Positions 25,713 through 35,889 of a stretch of 64,000 bases of DNA are shown here, piece by piece. A program made the position numbers and the translations under genes. The stretch is from Bordetella genomosp. 4. Its GTDB lineage: Bacteria > Pseudomonadota > Gammaproteobacteria > Burkholderiales > Burkholderiaceae_B. The stretch's first letter is position 1. Each line of letters opens with the position of its first letter. The stretch is taken from contig NZ_NEVQ01000013.1 in NCBI RefSeq assembly GCF_002261185.1, positions 620,001 to 684,000 of the forward strand. Reading direction: 5' to 3'. The notes under the pieces were generated by a model that had not been told where the DNA came from, ran no database searches, and saw nothing but the letters and a program-made list of their open reading frames with translations.

Positions 25713-28700
25713 TTATTTAACTTCCGTAGTACTAGTTCTTTGCAGTTCCTTGCTATCAGCTTTCCGCCGCCGACCAATCTCGAGTACCGTGCGCAGCATA
25801 TGAAAATTAATTTGACCGCTCTCAATCTTACGCAGCACCCAACGCCCTATGGGCTGCCCAATATCCAAAGGATCTTCGTCTCTATTTTTGCGGGCAGCAG
25901 TGGCTACCTTTAGATCTTGGAGCGTCGATCGCATTCTTTTCCGAAAAGATCTTACGTTCAAAGTCTTGTTCCAATATAGCAGGCTTTTAGATCGTGCTCG
26001 CTCCCTACGAATCTGAATTAACGCTTCAGAAATCGGGACGTTAGTCAACAATCTGGGCCGAATGACGGGAACTGGAATACTGGAGAAATTATTAGCTTGC
26101 CATATCCGAAACTTAAGACTGGCGCGCTTGTGCCTGAAACCACCACCTTGAGATCGTGAGATACTAGAAATCGGGGCCGCGTCAAGAACAAGCTCGCCAG
26201 ACTCAATTCCAGACTGGATAATTTTCTCCGCTAATTGACTTCGGGTAACAACAACGCTGTTGCCCATTCCATCGGCCTTATATTCGGGTAACCAAGCATC
26301 GCCCAACGATATATCAGCAAGCTCCGTTAATACATCTGTACAGAAATCGCATGCTCGTGCTTTAAATAGGCCTGAGCCCCACATATCCCCAAGGCGTTGC
26401 ATTTTTACTTCATGTACGAGGGAATTTCTGTCTATGGCCGAGAACGAATACTCCTTGGCGGAACTATTAGGATCCTTTACTCTATAGCTTGGATTTGTAT
26501 ATGGACCTTTAATGCCAGCACTTTGTGCGAGAAAATCCGTATAATTCCTGCTCTTTAGTCCGCCACAAATAATACCAATAAGAAAGGGAATTCGGTCCTT
26601 TAGTTCAGGATAATAGTGCTGTTTAAGACGTATAGCCTTGATGAAACACGCCACTCCAGAAACAGCAACCCGTCCTTTCTTCCTCGCTAGAACCGTAAAC
26701 AGCTCTTCCAACGACACAGGGAAATAGCGCGTTTTCGAGATACTTCGTATATCGTCCTCTTTATCAAATATCTGATATTTATATCCGCCACCGCCATCGC
26801 TACGAACGATAAAGAGATAATCGACCTCGCCTCGCTTCAACAGTTGGTCGAACACATAAGTTGCAATCCCTCCCGAGGATGACGTGGGGCGATATTCCTT
26901 ACTATATCCGATATATGCATTCTCGTACCGCCCCGCTTTCGCATCTACATTTTTCGCGCTGGAAAAAAATAGTTCCCCGATCGCATCCTCATCTTCGACC
27001 TCCTTATCTGGACTAGGATTAAATGGACATACTTTAACGGCGCTGATCGGTATCACCTTAGATTTCTGCTCCGGGACTAGAAAACCATCCTTGCTCCAGG
27101 CCATACCAAGAGAGCCTTGAGATTCAGATACACAGACACCGCATCCAGAACATAGTACGTTAAGCGGAACGCAAATCGGATTCGAGTGCGCAGCTTCGCT
27201 CCGCGGCGTTGTTGACACATGATTAATTTTCGTTACTACAGCAGAGCGGGATGTCCCATTTGGCGACGGGGAAGCTCGAATTTCTTTCGAACTAGACAAA
27301 GCCTTCCTCAAAAACCCAAAGGACTCAGCCCGCCAATTGGCGAGTCTTTCGTTGACCACGTTCCAATTAACAGGTTCAAGCATCTTGTTGATATCCACGT
27401 CCGAAGACTTGATAACCAATCTATCCTCTAAGCCCACTATTTTCAGCAAGGACGTGAAACGAGATATACCCCGACTTGGATTCCCATAGGCTATGAAAGG
27501 TTTATTGAACAAGATGCAAAACGCAACCCCGTGAAACGAGTCGGTAACCACGAAGGCGGCATTGTCTAAGGACGCTAACCATTGCTGCACAGACTTATCG
27601 CCCTTCGCCCCCTCACCTCCATTTTTATGAACGGGAAAGGCGTCACCGGTGGTGGAAAACGCGTTAAGCCCAAGAGATTTTGATAGTTCTTCTACGACAG
27701 CCACCTTATCGTCAGTTACGTCAAGAACATATGCGACTACCTGTCCAACGTTCGAAGTCTGTTTCGCCTCAGCAATTACTTGCGCATAATCGCCCCGAGC
27801 AAGTAATAACGTCGGATCAAGGACATGCTTGGCTTCCACTCCCAAATAGGAGGAACACAACTCAACACCTCGATCCTCACGGACACCGACTGCGTCAAAA
27901 TATTTTATTAAACGAGCCGCCTCGCGAGTTTGATCCTCGCTGAACTCCCAATTAGGAGCACCGAATGACGCAGCGTAGCTAATACGTTTAATTTTGCTAT
28001 CCTCAGGCAGAAACCCGAAGAAAAAACTGGTCAGGTGAGATCTCGCATACCTCGGCCGCCATATTTGATCACTTCCCGCAACGATGGCGTCGAGACCTAA
28101 GCGATCTATGTCCCGGGCAAGCAGTTCCGATGAATTAAACGGCACCGTGATCGGTACAAGGTACTTATCAGTAAAGGAGGTGTTCGATAAACGAGCCCCT
28201 AACTTGACACTGCTTGCCAATAAAGGCTTTGAAAGATCCGCTGGACCAACTGGTGGTTGCTTCGATTCATCATCATCGGGTAGGCGCTTGCTGTTGATGA
28301 ATACTGGAGAATGCCCCAATTTTCTGAGCGCCTCCATCATCGCGTAAGCCTGTAGATTGCCGCCAATATTCGCGTTAAGAGGCAAGGTCAACACACCGAC
28401 CCGAAGGCTCTTTGCCGTCGGCGCAACAGTTCGGCGACGGCTAGACACTGAAGTTCCCGAACTATCATTATTCGAATGAAAGGTATCGATCTCTACGATA
28501 GCCTGATTTATGGTTTTGCCAATCAAGCTTATGACGTCATCTATAGGCGCACTCCTGGCGAGAATCTGCTTCCTATTTGCGGTGCTGACTAGGATCGGGA
28601 CGTTTTTATGACGCCGTTCGACTAGTTCTAGGAGAAAGCGACCGTTACTAAGAGGCGACACATCGAAACCGAACTTGACGTCCTGGTATACAAAATCCAG

Positions 28701-28802
28701 GACATAGGAAATATTTCGGTATACCCATTTTCTGACCAAGTATTGATCCAACTTAGTACTTCGCAAAAATGAGCCTATCTTTTGGGATATTTCTTTGAAC
28801 AT
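25713..28802 (-). CDS. Fusion of polysaccharide pyruvyl transferase and FrhB-like iron-sulfur protein
   Basis: This 1029-residue fusion has four parts. Residues 1-130 are unassigned. Residues 134-500 are a polysaccharide pyruvyl transferase (CsaB type): GVLTLPLNANIGGNLQAYA, AGSDQIWRP near 242-250, and TDSFHGVAFCILFNKPFIAY near 420-439, the phosphoenolpyruvate-binding end. Residues 545-900 are FrhB-like (coenzyme F420 hydrogenase beta subunit family): CSGCGVC at 551-557 and CP at 592-593 form a 4Fe-4S site, SSGGIATYVF at 642-651 and CDFC at 818-821 follow. The last 130 residues are basic and helical. It should add a pyruvate ketal to a capsule sugar and perhaps couple this to a redox step. Separate genes for the two domains often neighbour each other; the fusion is notable. 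Confidence 0.82.
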   Translation of the reverse strand: MFKEISQKIGSFLRSTKLDQYLVRKWVYRNISYVLDFVYQDVKFGFDVSPLSNGRFLLELVERRHKNVPILVSTANRKQILARSAPIDDVISLIGKTINQAIVEIDTFHSNNDSSGTSVSSRRRTVAPTAKSLRVGVLTLPLNANIGGNLQAYAMMEALRKLGHSPVFINSKRLPDDDESKQPPVGPADLSKPLLASSVKLGARLSNTSFTDKYLVPITVPFNSSELLARDIDRLGLDAIVAGSDQIWRPRYARSHLTSFFFGFLPEDSKIKRISYAASFGAPNWEFSEDQTREAARLIKYFDAVGVREDRGVELCSSYLGVEAKHVLDPTLLLARGDYAQVIAEAKQTSNVGQVVAYVLDVTDDKVAVVEELSKSLGLNAFSTTGDAFPVHKNGGEGAKGDKSVQQWLASLDNAAFVVTDSFHGVAFCILFNKPFIAYGNPSRGISRFTSLLKIVGLEDRLVIKSSDVDINKMLEPVNWNVVNERLANWRAESFGFLRKALSSSKEIRASPSPNGTSRSAVVTKINHVSTTPRSEAAHSNPICVPLNVLCSGCGVCVSESQGSLGMAWSKDGFLVPEQKSKVIPISAVKVCPFNPSPDKEVEDEDAIGELFFSSAKNVDAKAGRYENAYIGYSKEYRPTSSSGGIATYVFDQLLKRGEVDYLFIVRSDGGGGYKYQIFDKEDDIRSISKTRYFPVSLEELFTVLARKKGRVAVSGVACFIKAIRLKQHYYPELKDRIPFLIGIICGGLKSRNYTDFLAQSAGIKGPYTNPSYRVKDPNSSAKEYSFSAIDRNSLVHEVKMQRLGDMWGSGLFKARACDFCTDVLTELADISLGDAWLPEYKADGMGNSVVVTRSQLAEKIIQSGIESGELVLDAAPISSISRSQGGGFRHKRASLKFRIWQANNFSSIPVPVIRPRLLTNVPISEALIQIRRERARSKSLLYWNKTLNVRSFRKRMRSTLQDLKVATAARKNRDEDPLDIGQPIGRWVLRKIESGQINFHMLRTVLEIGRRRKADSKELQRTSTTEVK

Positions 28803-29041
28803 GTATTAACCACAGCCTTTCAAAAACATAAACGGCGAGACCAAGACGATCTGACTATCAGGGATTTTCCAAGCCACTAACCAATCAGCGCGGCTTATTT
28901 CATTCCACAACCCCGTCTATCAATCAACGAAATCTACGAGGACTACATTGACCTACCAGCATATCTTGACTCCAATAAGGACAAGCCAATTGAACCAAAA
29001 TTACGCAGAACCAAACTGAACCTAGCTCTTCACTTATGCCC

Positions 29042-30076
29042 TTATCTATGTACAGGAGTCGCCCCGGATCGCATAATGGTTAATTGGCACAGATCTCCCC
29101 CGAGTCTTAGGATCTGAGGGCAGCGAACGTTTCCGCGATCGATGACATCCGCTGCCGATGTACCTGCCACCAAGCTGTCATACAAAGAAATCCATCCCGG
29201 CTCTGAAATGCGCATCTGTTTTACGCCAACTTTGTTAGCAATGTACGAAGGGTCGGTTGCAGTAGCTTTTAACAACTCAACTAGTCTACCAAATGGGCCT
29301 TTATTGAGCTCTTCAAAGTTTGCATTGTGAAGCAACGCAAGGCCGAAAATAGCTTGCGCCGCAAAAGCATGATAAATCGCTGCCCTTTGGCCTCTTCGCA
29401 GCTCGAGAGGCAACGTGCCATCGGCCTCTATATCTCGAAGAGATGATAAGAAAATATCACGAGACCTATCTTGATATGATTTATCATCTAGTACTAGCCC
29501 CATAACGCCCAGCGAATATCCTGACCAATAATATAGATTACTTTCTCGTTTTCGCTGATTAATAAATTCCTCTACTTCGGCCCCAAGATCGCGAAGCCAA
29601 TTCCATAGAACGGGCGAGCTATTTGTGTCGTTAAGGCCCAGTTTCAACACAGCAATGCCGATCGTTCCGGCAGCCCAAAACCTTACGAGCGCACCGTTAC
29701 CCGACACTTTAGGTCCCAACAACGCCCTACCAGACGCCCATTTCTCCAGATATCGTTGTCCACATTCCAACTTTTCCCGAGAAGGTTGTCGATAATAGTC
29801 ATCCGCAATGCGATTGATATCTTTTTGAAATTGATCGATCGGAGCTCTTATCTTCCTATTTCTCGCTTCCTGCTTGGGGTCAGCTATGGAGGCCTGTTTG
29901 TCGATATATACGCTGCGAGTATTAATATTTCTAGCGACCTCGGGGGCAAGCGGGCATTCAAAAGCGCGAGATTCGGCAGAACCCAAAAACAACACCGCGG
30001 CAGCAAGAGCGCTCGCAAACCTAAATCCTAAAGCCGACCTCAAGGAAAAATTTCGAAATAAGGACAATTTATGCAC
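29042..30076 (-). CDS. Periplasmic alginate-lyase-like protein (AlgL/PL5 fold), catalytic His apparently replaced
   Basis: This 344-residue secreted protein has a signal peptide (about 1-38, cleavage after SRA) and an alpha/alpha-barrel resembling AlgL mannuronate lyase. The match is best from ESNLYYWSGYSLGVMG (178-193) to ADGTLPLELRRGQRAAIYH (218-236). From memory of AlgL and lyase A1-III, the active site is Asn, His, Arg and Tyr at N, N+1, N+48 and N+55. Here Asn180, Arg228 and Tyr235 keep that spacing, but residue 181 is Leu. It may trim a uronic-acid polymer in the periplasm with altered chemistry, or only bind it. The start is GTG at 30076, or TTG at 30067 with a better ribosome-binding site. 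Confidence 0.75.
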   Translation of the reverse strand: MHKLSLFRNFSLRSALGFRFASALAAAVLFLGSAESRAFECPLAPEVARNINTRSVYIDKQASIADPKQEARNRKIRAPIDQFQKDINRIADDYYRQPSREKLECGQRYLEKWASGRALLGPKVSGNGALVRFWAAGTIGIAVLKLGLNDTNSSPVLWNWLRDLGAEVEEFINQRKRESNLYYWSGYSLGVMGLVLDDKSYQDRSRDIFLSSLRDIEADGTLPLELRRGQRAAIYHAFAAQAIFGLALLHNANFEELNKGPFGRLVELLKATATDPSYIANKVGVKQMRISEPGWISLYDSLVAGTSAADVIDRGNVRCPQILRLGGDLCQLTIMRSGATPVHR

Positions 30077-30196
30077 CCTTTTGACTGTTAGCTAAAAAGG
30101 AATACCGCGGCGAGAAAATAAAAGGTGCTATAAAGTGCAGATAGAGCACAATACGATATTCTCTGAATCGGAAGAACATCGAAATAAGCACACCAA

Positions 30197-31003
30197 TCAC
30201 AATATAATGTTAAAAATTTCGGCCACCTGCTTTGCTTCAATTTCTTCCATCTTCAAATAGGCATTAGTCGCTGATTTTTCTATCTTCGTATCTGCGTGAT
30301 CATGAATTGCTCTCAAGAAGCTATGATATCTAGAGTCAAGAATGGTCGGTACACGTTTATCAACGCGCTGATGATGACCTAATGCGTATACCGATTTCAG
30401 CTTAGCCGGTTTCGCTTTGGGTTTATAATTTACGAAAGCCATTCCTTGAGCACACTTTGGAAAGTAGTATTCTCGGAAAGAAGTGAACTTACCGTCTTGC
30501 ATTAAAGCAGCCACGCCCTTACCAAACGAAATACAAAATCCATCGAAGCTGGGCTGCACGTATTCCAAAAGTCGCTCGAAGTAATCATACGACAAGGCAT
30601 CATCGTCATCCAATCGAACGGTAGCGTAAGCCAGCTCCCCGTTTTCCTGGCGCAATGCTGCGGCTACCGGAGCGCCGAGTGTCGTGTTTTCCACAGGAAG
30701 CGGAGCAATTCTTATCCAATCATACTTGGATACCAAGTCTGCCAATTGTTGGCGACTGTGCTCGGGCATTTCCTCTGAGACAAGCAAAAAAACTGTCAAC
30801 CAATCCGCTGAAGGACGTTTTGTCTGTTGAACCAATGACGGCAACGTAATTCGCTCAAACAAATCTTGTCTCGCTTGAAGACGATCTGTCGCGAACAGAT
30901 TAGCCCGATAGTTCTCGAATTCGTCTCGACCTACCACCCAGCTTTCGCTCAAGCTTTTAGAAAGCACGGAATATCGAATCATCACGAAAATATGTTGTCG
31001 CAT
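30197..31003 (-). CDS. Putative rhamnosyltransferase
   Basis: This 268-residue protein looks like the putative rhamnosyl transferase family: an N-terminal FVMIRYSVLSKSL, a region SLVQQTKRPSADWLTVFLLV, and a GT-A type metal-binding stretch ATVRLDDDDALSYDYFERL at about 128-146. The C-terminal part contains SVYALGHHQRV. The ATG at 31003 follows AAGGA. dTDP-L-rhamnose would come from the rfbBDAC genes in this window, making rhamnose the natural donor. The linkage is unknown. Confidence 0.78.
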   Translation of the reverse strand: MRQHIFVMIRYSVLSKSLSESWVVGRDEFENYRANLFATDRLQARQDLFERITLPSLVQQTKRPSADWLTVFLLVSEEMPEHSRQQLADLVSKYDWIRIAPLPVENTTLGAPVAAALRQENGELAYATVRLDDDDALSYDYFERLLEYVQPSFDGFCISFGKGVAALMQDGKFTSFREYYFPKCAQGMAFVNYKPKAKPAKLKSVYALGHHQRVDKRVPTILDSRYHSFLRAIHDHADTKIEKSATNAYLKMEEIEAKQVAEIFNIIL

Positions 31004-31078
31004 AATTATCCTTGTAATTATATTATTTAAATATCTTGGTCTCGGCCAATAAGAACTAATAGTAACGATGATCTTAAG

Positions 31079-33925
31079 TTATTGCATAAATCGGGAAATC
31101 AAACTTCGCGTATCACAATAATCAAGGGCGAACTTTCTTGATCTTTGACTTATATCGGCATACCTGTTTTTATCGGCCCAATACTCAGCAATAGTTGAAG
31201 CCACTTTTTCTGGTGTAGAGTAGATTGCAGCGTTCCTAAAGACTTCTCTTAACGCCGGGTAAGTAACTACTGGTATTCCCCAATACAAGGCATGCGGTAT
31301 AACCGGATCAAATATTCCAAAATAATTACGATCCGGATAATAAATATAGAAATCTATCTCGGTTAAAAATTCAGGAATACCCACATCTGCTTCACGTTTA
31401 AACGTCCAATTGTTTGGCCGCCTCCCAAAATGGCTACACACCACATCTTCGTCTCCCACGAAATGGACTTTCATATTACTATCCACGCAGTATGCTCTCT
31501 TCACATCCTTAAAGCTATCAGGCCAACTTCCACCTATCTCAGGAGAAGCGCCATAATATCTTCCCAAATTCGGCACATTCCGCTTTCGACGTGACAACGC
31601 GACGTCTAGTTTCCGGTCATTCAGGTCAACTAACGGCAACCAGATATCCGGGGAAATGTTGATGCTCGGGTCGACATCTGCCAATTTGGAATGTACAGAA
31701 ACAGAAATGGGCCACCATGTTCCGCTAGTGCCAAATAACTGTAAAAGATGGGATTTTACGACGTTAATCTTTGCCCCTCGCGTGGTCGCAGAGCTGAACG
31801 AACCGGAACCATCAACATCATCATTCGGAATTAAAGCTTCTGTAGCGACGACCGCGACTTGCTCTACATCCATTTGGGGAAACTGATCGAGTCTATACTG
31901 AAAAATTTCGGGATGTGGCACCAGAGCCGATCTCACCGTGATCTCATCCCCATTAGTGATAATTTCTAAATCATATTGCTGACACGCCTCATACACGCGG
32001 GGATCAATGGGCGCATGCACATAGCTCTCATAGCGAGGCCAATGGTATAGCGCAGTGCTCCAACCATGCTCACGGGAAGCCTGTATATATGACAATAACT
32101 CCGGTACCCACGCACCAGCAGCAAGATCGGTAACGATCAAGAAGTCAAAACTCCCGCCTTGATTCACACGTGACCTGAGAATTTTTGGTACGGGGAAAGG
32201 TCGAGCGGATCCGGACTCTAGTGCGGAATTATCACGGAAACGATCAGAGCCATGCCAATATTGATAGGCGTCACGATATAACCATCTTAGTCCAAAGTCC
32301 AAACTTCTCAGGTGAGTCACTTTTGTTTGAGTTAACGAATCGTCCCGCATTAAAGATACAGACAAGAGATAGCCTTGTGAAATTTTTACAAGAGCATCTT
32401 TTCCATACTTCCGAACGATTCGTGCTCTAAATTCAGCATCCCCGCTTACACGAACTTCGTCCCACCCTCCCATTGCCTGTAAAACTTCGCGCTTGAACAT
32501 CAAGGAAGAAAAGTTCAAATCAAAAAAGCTTCCTGTTGGACGCCACGCCCCAACAGGTCGTAGATACTGATTAAATCGAACCCAATGTGATATAACGGCA
32601 ACGGGATTATCAGCAGCCTTCAGTCCAGCCATTTGTATTTCGAGCTTCTGCGGGTGAGACCAGTCGTCACTGTCGTGGACCATAATGTAATCGCCAGTGA
32701 CATATTTCAACCCCAGATTCCGTGCCGGATATGCCCCACCGTTTACTTCTTTGCGAATGAGCCTAACCCGTTCGTCTTGACGGGCGAGCTCTTCCACGAC
32801 ATTCGCTGTTCCATCAGGACTGCAATCGTCGACCACTATTATCTCGAGATTAGACCACGTTTGTTTCAACAAACTCGTTATGGGAATATGTATAGTCTCT
32901 TCTGCCCCGTAAGCCGGGATGATGATAGATATTTTCTCTGGCGTATCAGATCGGGGTAACGGAGCAACTTCCTGAGCAGTGAAATTAAAAAAACTAAGGG
33001 GGGCATTTTCATCCCGTTTCTGTAGCGTGGCCAATCCCCGATCTTCAAACAGTTTATTAATCCATGCTAACGGAGCATCCCTTTCTGACAATGAATTCTC
33101 ATCGAAAAAATCCTTTTCACCTGAAACAGCTGCCCATGCTAAATTTAAGTTCGGACTGTCGGGTATCCTAGACGAAATATTGACCAAAGCTTTTCTAGCA
33201 CGCGTCATTTTTCCCATTCGAGCCAAGCACTGGCTCTCCACAACCGCTAGCTTCATTAATGGCACACTGAGCCTGCGGTGGAAGCGGATGCAATAATACT
33301 TGGAAAACAGGATATTTTTCAGCGCAACATCAAACTGCCCTTCCACAAAATACCATCTAGCCAGATGCCAGCCGATATTTATTTTTTCAATAATGCTGGT
33401 CGATGAAATATATTTCATCTTTTCCAGAATGGGTAAAGCGTACGACGAATAACCTCCCCATAACTTCACCTCCAGGTCCATTACGGAAAACGGAGTTAGT
33501 AGCTGTCCTTTGGAGATTAAGTTCTGTCTAGGAAGGTGCCAATCTGGTAGCGAAATCAGATTATCCGGCTCAGCGGATTTAGCCGTCAGCGACTCGAACT
33601 TCAACGAATCGAAGGTCGGAATCGGCGACTTTTCATCTGAGATTGGAAAACGTTGGCCCGCACGCCGACTCTCGCGCCCTTCATTTTCGCCCCAAATTAA
33701 AAAATGATAGAGAGGATTAATACCCGCTCGGAGTACGTCTGGATTATCCAGCAAATACGCTCTAGTAGAAAAATTCGGTCCTGGATCTCGGTATAAAGAT
33801 GCACCCAATTGCACATAGTGATCTACTGGATCCATGTTCAGAACAACTACATCGGGATATTCTGAGAGATACCACTCCGGATCCAGTAGACCCGAATCTC
33901 TAATAGTCGATATCACTTTATCCAT
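31079..33925 (-). CDS. Multidomain glycosyltransferase: WYL-YPDV module, GT2 and C-terminal GT-B-like domain
   Basis: This 948-residue protein opens with residues 10-80, a module with WYLSEYPDV, DPVDHYVQLG and RDPGPNFSTRAYL that recurs in two neighbouring genes. Residues 140-300 are helical repeats that may be TPR-like. Residues 331-560 are a GT2 domain (SIIIPAYGAEETI, VVDDCSPDGT, VHDSDDW with the DxD near 418-420). Residues 600-948 look like a second transferase, with FGIFDPVIPHALYWGIPVVT near the end. It probably adds two sugars. It lies 26 bases after the small module-only gene. Donors are unknown. Confidence 0.8.
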   Translation of the reverse strand: MDKVISTIRDSGLLDPEWYLSEYPDVVVLNMDPVDHYVQLGASLYRDPGPNFSTRAYLLDNPDVLRAGINPLYHFLIWGENEGRESRRAGQRFPISDEKSPIPTFDSLKFESLTAKSAEPDNLISLPDWHLPRQNLISKGQLLTPFSVMDLEVKLWGGYSSYALPILEKMKYISSTSIIEKINIGWHLARWYFVEGQFDVALKNILFSKYYCIRFHRRLSVPLMKLAVVESQCLARMGKMTRARKALVNISSRIPDSPNLNLAWAAVSGEKDFFDENSLSERDAPLAWINKLFEDRGLATLQKRDENAPLSFFNFTAQEVAPLPRSDTPEKISIIIPAYGAEETIHIPITSLLKQTWSNLEIIVVDDCSPDGTANVVEELARQDERVRLIRKEVNGGAYPARNLGLKYVTGDYIMVHDSDDWSHPQKLEIQMAGLKAADNPVAVISHWVRFNQYLRPVGAWRPTGSFFDLNFSSLMFKREVLQAMGGWDEVRVSGDAEFRARIVRKYGKDALVKISQGYLLSVSLMRDDSLTQTKVTHLRSLDFGLRWLYRDAYQYWHGSDRFRDNSALESGSARPFPVPKILRSRVNQGGSFDFLIVTDLAAGAWVPELLSYIQASREHGWSTALYHWPRYESYVHAPIDPRVYEACQQYDLEIITNGDEITVRSALVPHPEIFQYRLDQFPQMDVEQVAVVATEALIPNDDVDGSGSFSSATTRGAKINVVKSHLLQLFGTSGTWWPISVSVHSKLADVDPSINISPDIWLPLVDLNDRKLDVALSRRKRNVPNLGRYYGASPEIGGSWPDSFKDVKRAYCVDSNMKVHFVGDEDVVCSHFGRRPNNWTFKREADVGIPEFLTEIDFYIYYPDRNYFGIFDPVIPHALYWGIPVVTYPALREVFRNAAIYSTPEKVASTIAEYWADKNRYADISQRSRKFALDYCDTRSLISRFMQ

Positions 33926-33951
33926 TGATCACTTCTCGCTCATGCAATTGA

Positions 33952-34521
33952 TTAACCATTTCTCTTTATATAGTGCAATAAGGGATTTTCTCCAGAATCT
34001 CTCAGCTCCGCATGCGTTCTCAGATACTCCAATGTACTGAACTTAGGACCAGGGTCACGTCCTTCTTTAGCGCCAAACTTTAAATAATGGAGCGCCGGAT
34101 CAAGGCCACTAATTCGAACGTCCGGATATTGTTCTAAGTACCATGCCTGATCGAAAAAAGGGGTCTTCCTTAGTGCCAGCAAGTCTCCTTTGAGTTTCGA
34201 ATCGCCGCGCTTCATCCACGACGAAATTCCCCACAGGCTCTTTCTCCGAGGTTTTGATGTGCTCGAGCTAGCAGCCATCTGCACCGATCCAATCTGCTTC
34301 CGGAGTTCAAACACCAGCCTACTGAGAATAATAATCTCCTGCAGTCGGGTATCCGCTAGCTTCTGAGCAGCTATCCATTTGTCAGACAAGCTCTTGACGT
34401 GCTCGATCGCGCTTGTATCCTTAGCGCCACCTTCGGGTTTACTGGACTTGGCTAGCAAGTCAGATTTACTGTGCACATTATCCTTTTTGCTGACCTTATG
34501 AGACGTCACCAAATCTTTCAT
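33952..34521 (-). CDS. Standalone WYL-YPDV module protein
   Basis: This 189-residue protein has no catalytic domain. Residues 1-37 are Lys/Ser-rich and probably disordered, 38-80 form a likely coiled coil (SLSDKWIAAQKLADTRLQEI), and 120-189 are the module WYLEQYPDV, DPALHYLKFG, EGRDPGPKFSTLEYL, NPLLHYI. The same module heads the glycosyltransferases at 31079 and 35890. The gene lies between ugd and the first of these with short spacers. A scaffold that brings transferases together is a reasonable guess; a truncated transferase whose catalytic part was lost is the alternative. Confidence 0.65.
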   Translation of the reverse strand: MKDLVTSHKVSKKDNVHSKSDLLAKSSKPEGGAKDTSAIEHVKSLSDKWIAAQKLADTRLQEIIILSRLVFELRKQIGSVQMAASSSTSKPRRKSLWGISSWMKRGDSKLKGDLLALRKTPFFDQAWYLEQYPDVRISGLDPALHYLKFGAKEGRDPGPKFSTLEYLRTHAELRDSGENPLLHYIKRNG

Positions 34522-34558
34522 AGCTATGTTCTCAATATATTGTCAGAAAACCCGTTAA

Positions 34559-35725
34559 TTAATCACGTCCAAAGATATCCCTAGTGTAAACTTTCTCTGC
34601 AACGTCATTGAGTGCGTCGCTCATCCGGTTGGTGATAATGACATCCGATATACTTTTAAATTCCTCAAAATCTTTCACAACCGGAGAATGGAAAAATTCC
34701 GCGTCATCTATAGTGGGCTCGTACACAACAATGTCTACACCCTTCGCTTTTATACGCTTCATTACACCCTGAATGCTAGATGAGCGAAAGTTGTCAGAGC
34801 CACTTTTCATGATTAGCCGATGAATACCCACTACTTTAGGGTTACGGCTCAAAATGTCTTCGGCTATAAAATCTTTCCTAGTCGTATTGGATGCAACGAT
34901 GGCGTGAATTAAGTTCTGAGGAACTAGTTGATAATTGGCCAGCAATTGCTTTGTATCCTTAGGAAGGCAATATCCGCCGTAGCCAAAGGAAGGATTGTTA
35001 TAGCCAGTCGCTACCCGTGGATCCAAGCACACTCCTTCGATGATCTGTTTTGTACTCAGTCCATGAATAGCGGAATAAGTGTCCAGCTCATTGAAAAAAG
35101 ATACTCGCATCGCCAAGTACGTGTTAGCAAAAAGCTTAATTGCCTCTGCCTCGGTAGGTCCTGTATATAAAATAGGAACGTCCCGGCTTACAGCGGCATC
35201 GCGAAGTAGTTCCGCGAATACTTCGGCTCTTTTTGACTTCTCTCCGACAATTATTCTTGCCGGATGCAAATTATCATAAAGGGCTCGACCTTCGCGCAAA
35301 AACTCCGGTGAGAATATTACCTGATTGCAATTTAGCTCTTTAGTGATGTGAGCGGTATATCCTACAGGGACTGTCGACTTTATGATCATGACGGCATCCG
35401 GGTTGATAGCCATTACGTCCCTAATAACCGCTTCAATAGACTTCGTATTAAAGTAATTAGTTTCAGGATCATAGTCGGTAGGCGTAGCGATCAAAACGTA
35501 ATCAGCACCGCCATAAGCCTCATACTTATCGAGTGTGGCACGGAAATTAAGAGGCTTATTTTTCAAATAGAACTCAATTTCCGCATCGGCAATTGGCGAT
35601 TCTTTACGCTGCAACATCTCGACCTTTTCTGGAATGATATCCAGGGCCACAACTTCATGATTCTGAGCAAGCAGTATGCCGTTAGACAAACCCACGTACC
35701 CTGTACCAGCAATCGCGATCTTCAT
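34559..35725 (-). CDS. ugd: UDP-glucose 6-dehydrogenase
   Basis: This 388-residue cytosolic enzyme oxidises UDP-glucose twice to UDP-glucuronic acid, using NAD. It shows [10 protein letters not shown] at the N-terminus for NAD binding, [11 protein letters not shown], and the thiolate motif [18 protein letters not shown] with the catalytic Cys. It has the short length of the E. coli type enzyme. The ATG follows AAGGAAATTTA. With galU in the same leftward run it gives a UDP-GlcA supply, consistent with a uronic-acid-containing capsule and with an AlgL-like protein in the cluster. Confidence 0.95.
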   Translation of the reverse strand: MKIAIAGTGYVGLSNGILLAQNHEVVALDIIPEKVEMLQRKESPIADAEIEFYLKNKPLNFRATLDKYEAYGGADYVLIATPTDYDPETNYFNTKSIEAVIRDVMAINPDAVMIIKSTVPVGYTAHITKELNCNQVIFSPEFLREGRALYDNLHPARIIVGEKSKRAEVFAELLRDAAVSRDVPILYTGPTEAEAIKLFANTYLAMRVSFFNELDTYSAIHGLSTKQIIEGVCLDPRVATGYNNPSFGYGGYCLPKDTKQLLANYQLVPQNLIHAIVASNTTRKDFIAEDILSRNPKVVGIHRLIMKSGSDNFRSSSIQGVMKRIKAKGVDIVVYEPTIDDAEFFHSPVVKDFEEFKSISDVIITNRMSDALNDVAEKVYTRDIFGRD

Positions 35726-35766
35726 TAAATTTCCTTACTCTATATCGAAACGCTATCAGACTCTGC

Positions 35767-35803
35767 TCTTATACGCTATTCAGACTATATAGAGCGTATA
35801 AGA
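35767..35803. repeat. Perfect inverted repeat upstream of ugd
   Basis: TCTTATACGCT (35767-35777) and AGCGTATAAGA (35793-35803) are perfect 11-base arms around a 15-base loop. It lies 42 bases before the ugd start in the 164-base gap after the two-domain glycosyltransferase gene. There is no T tract, so a regulatory or RNA-processing role is as likely as termination. Confidence 0.55.
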
Positions 35804-35889
35804 ATGGGCAAATATTTTTACCAACCTCGCATCCAGTCCAATATTAAAAAATACTTAATTTAGACAATATATATGGTGCTGTAAAACCC

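Noticed and set aside
25713-27200. FrhB-like domain as evidence for coenzyme F420 metabolism
   Set aside because: No F420 synthesis or other F420 enzyme is seen, and FrhB-like proteins in polysaccharide loci are widespread in bacteria that lack F420.
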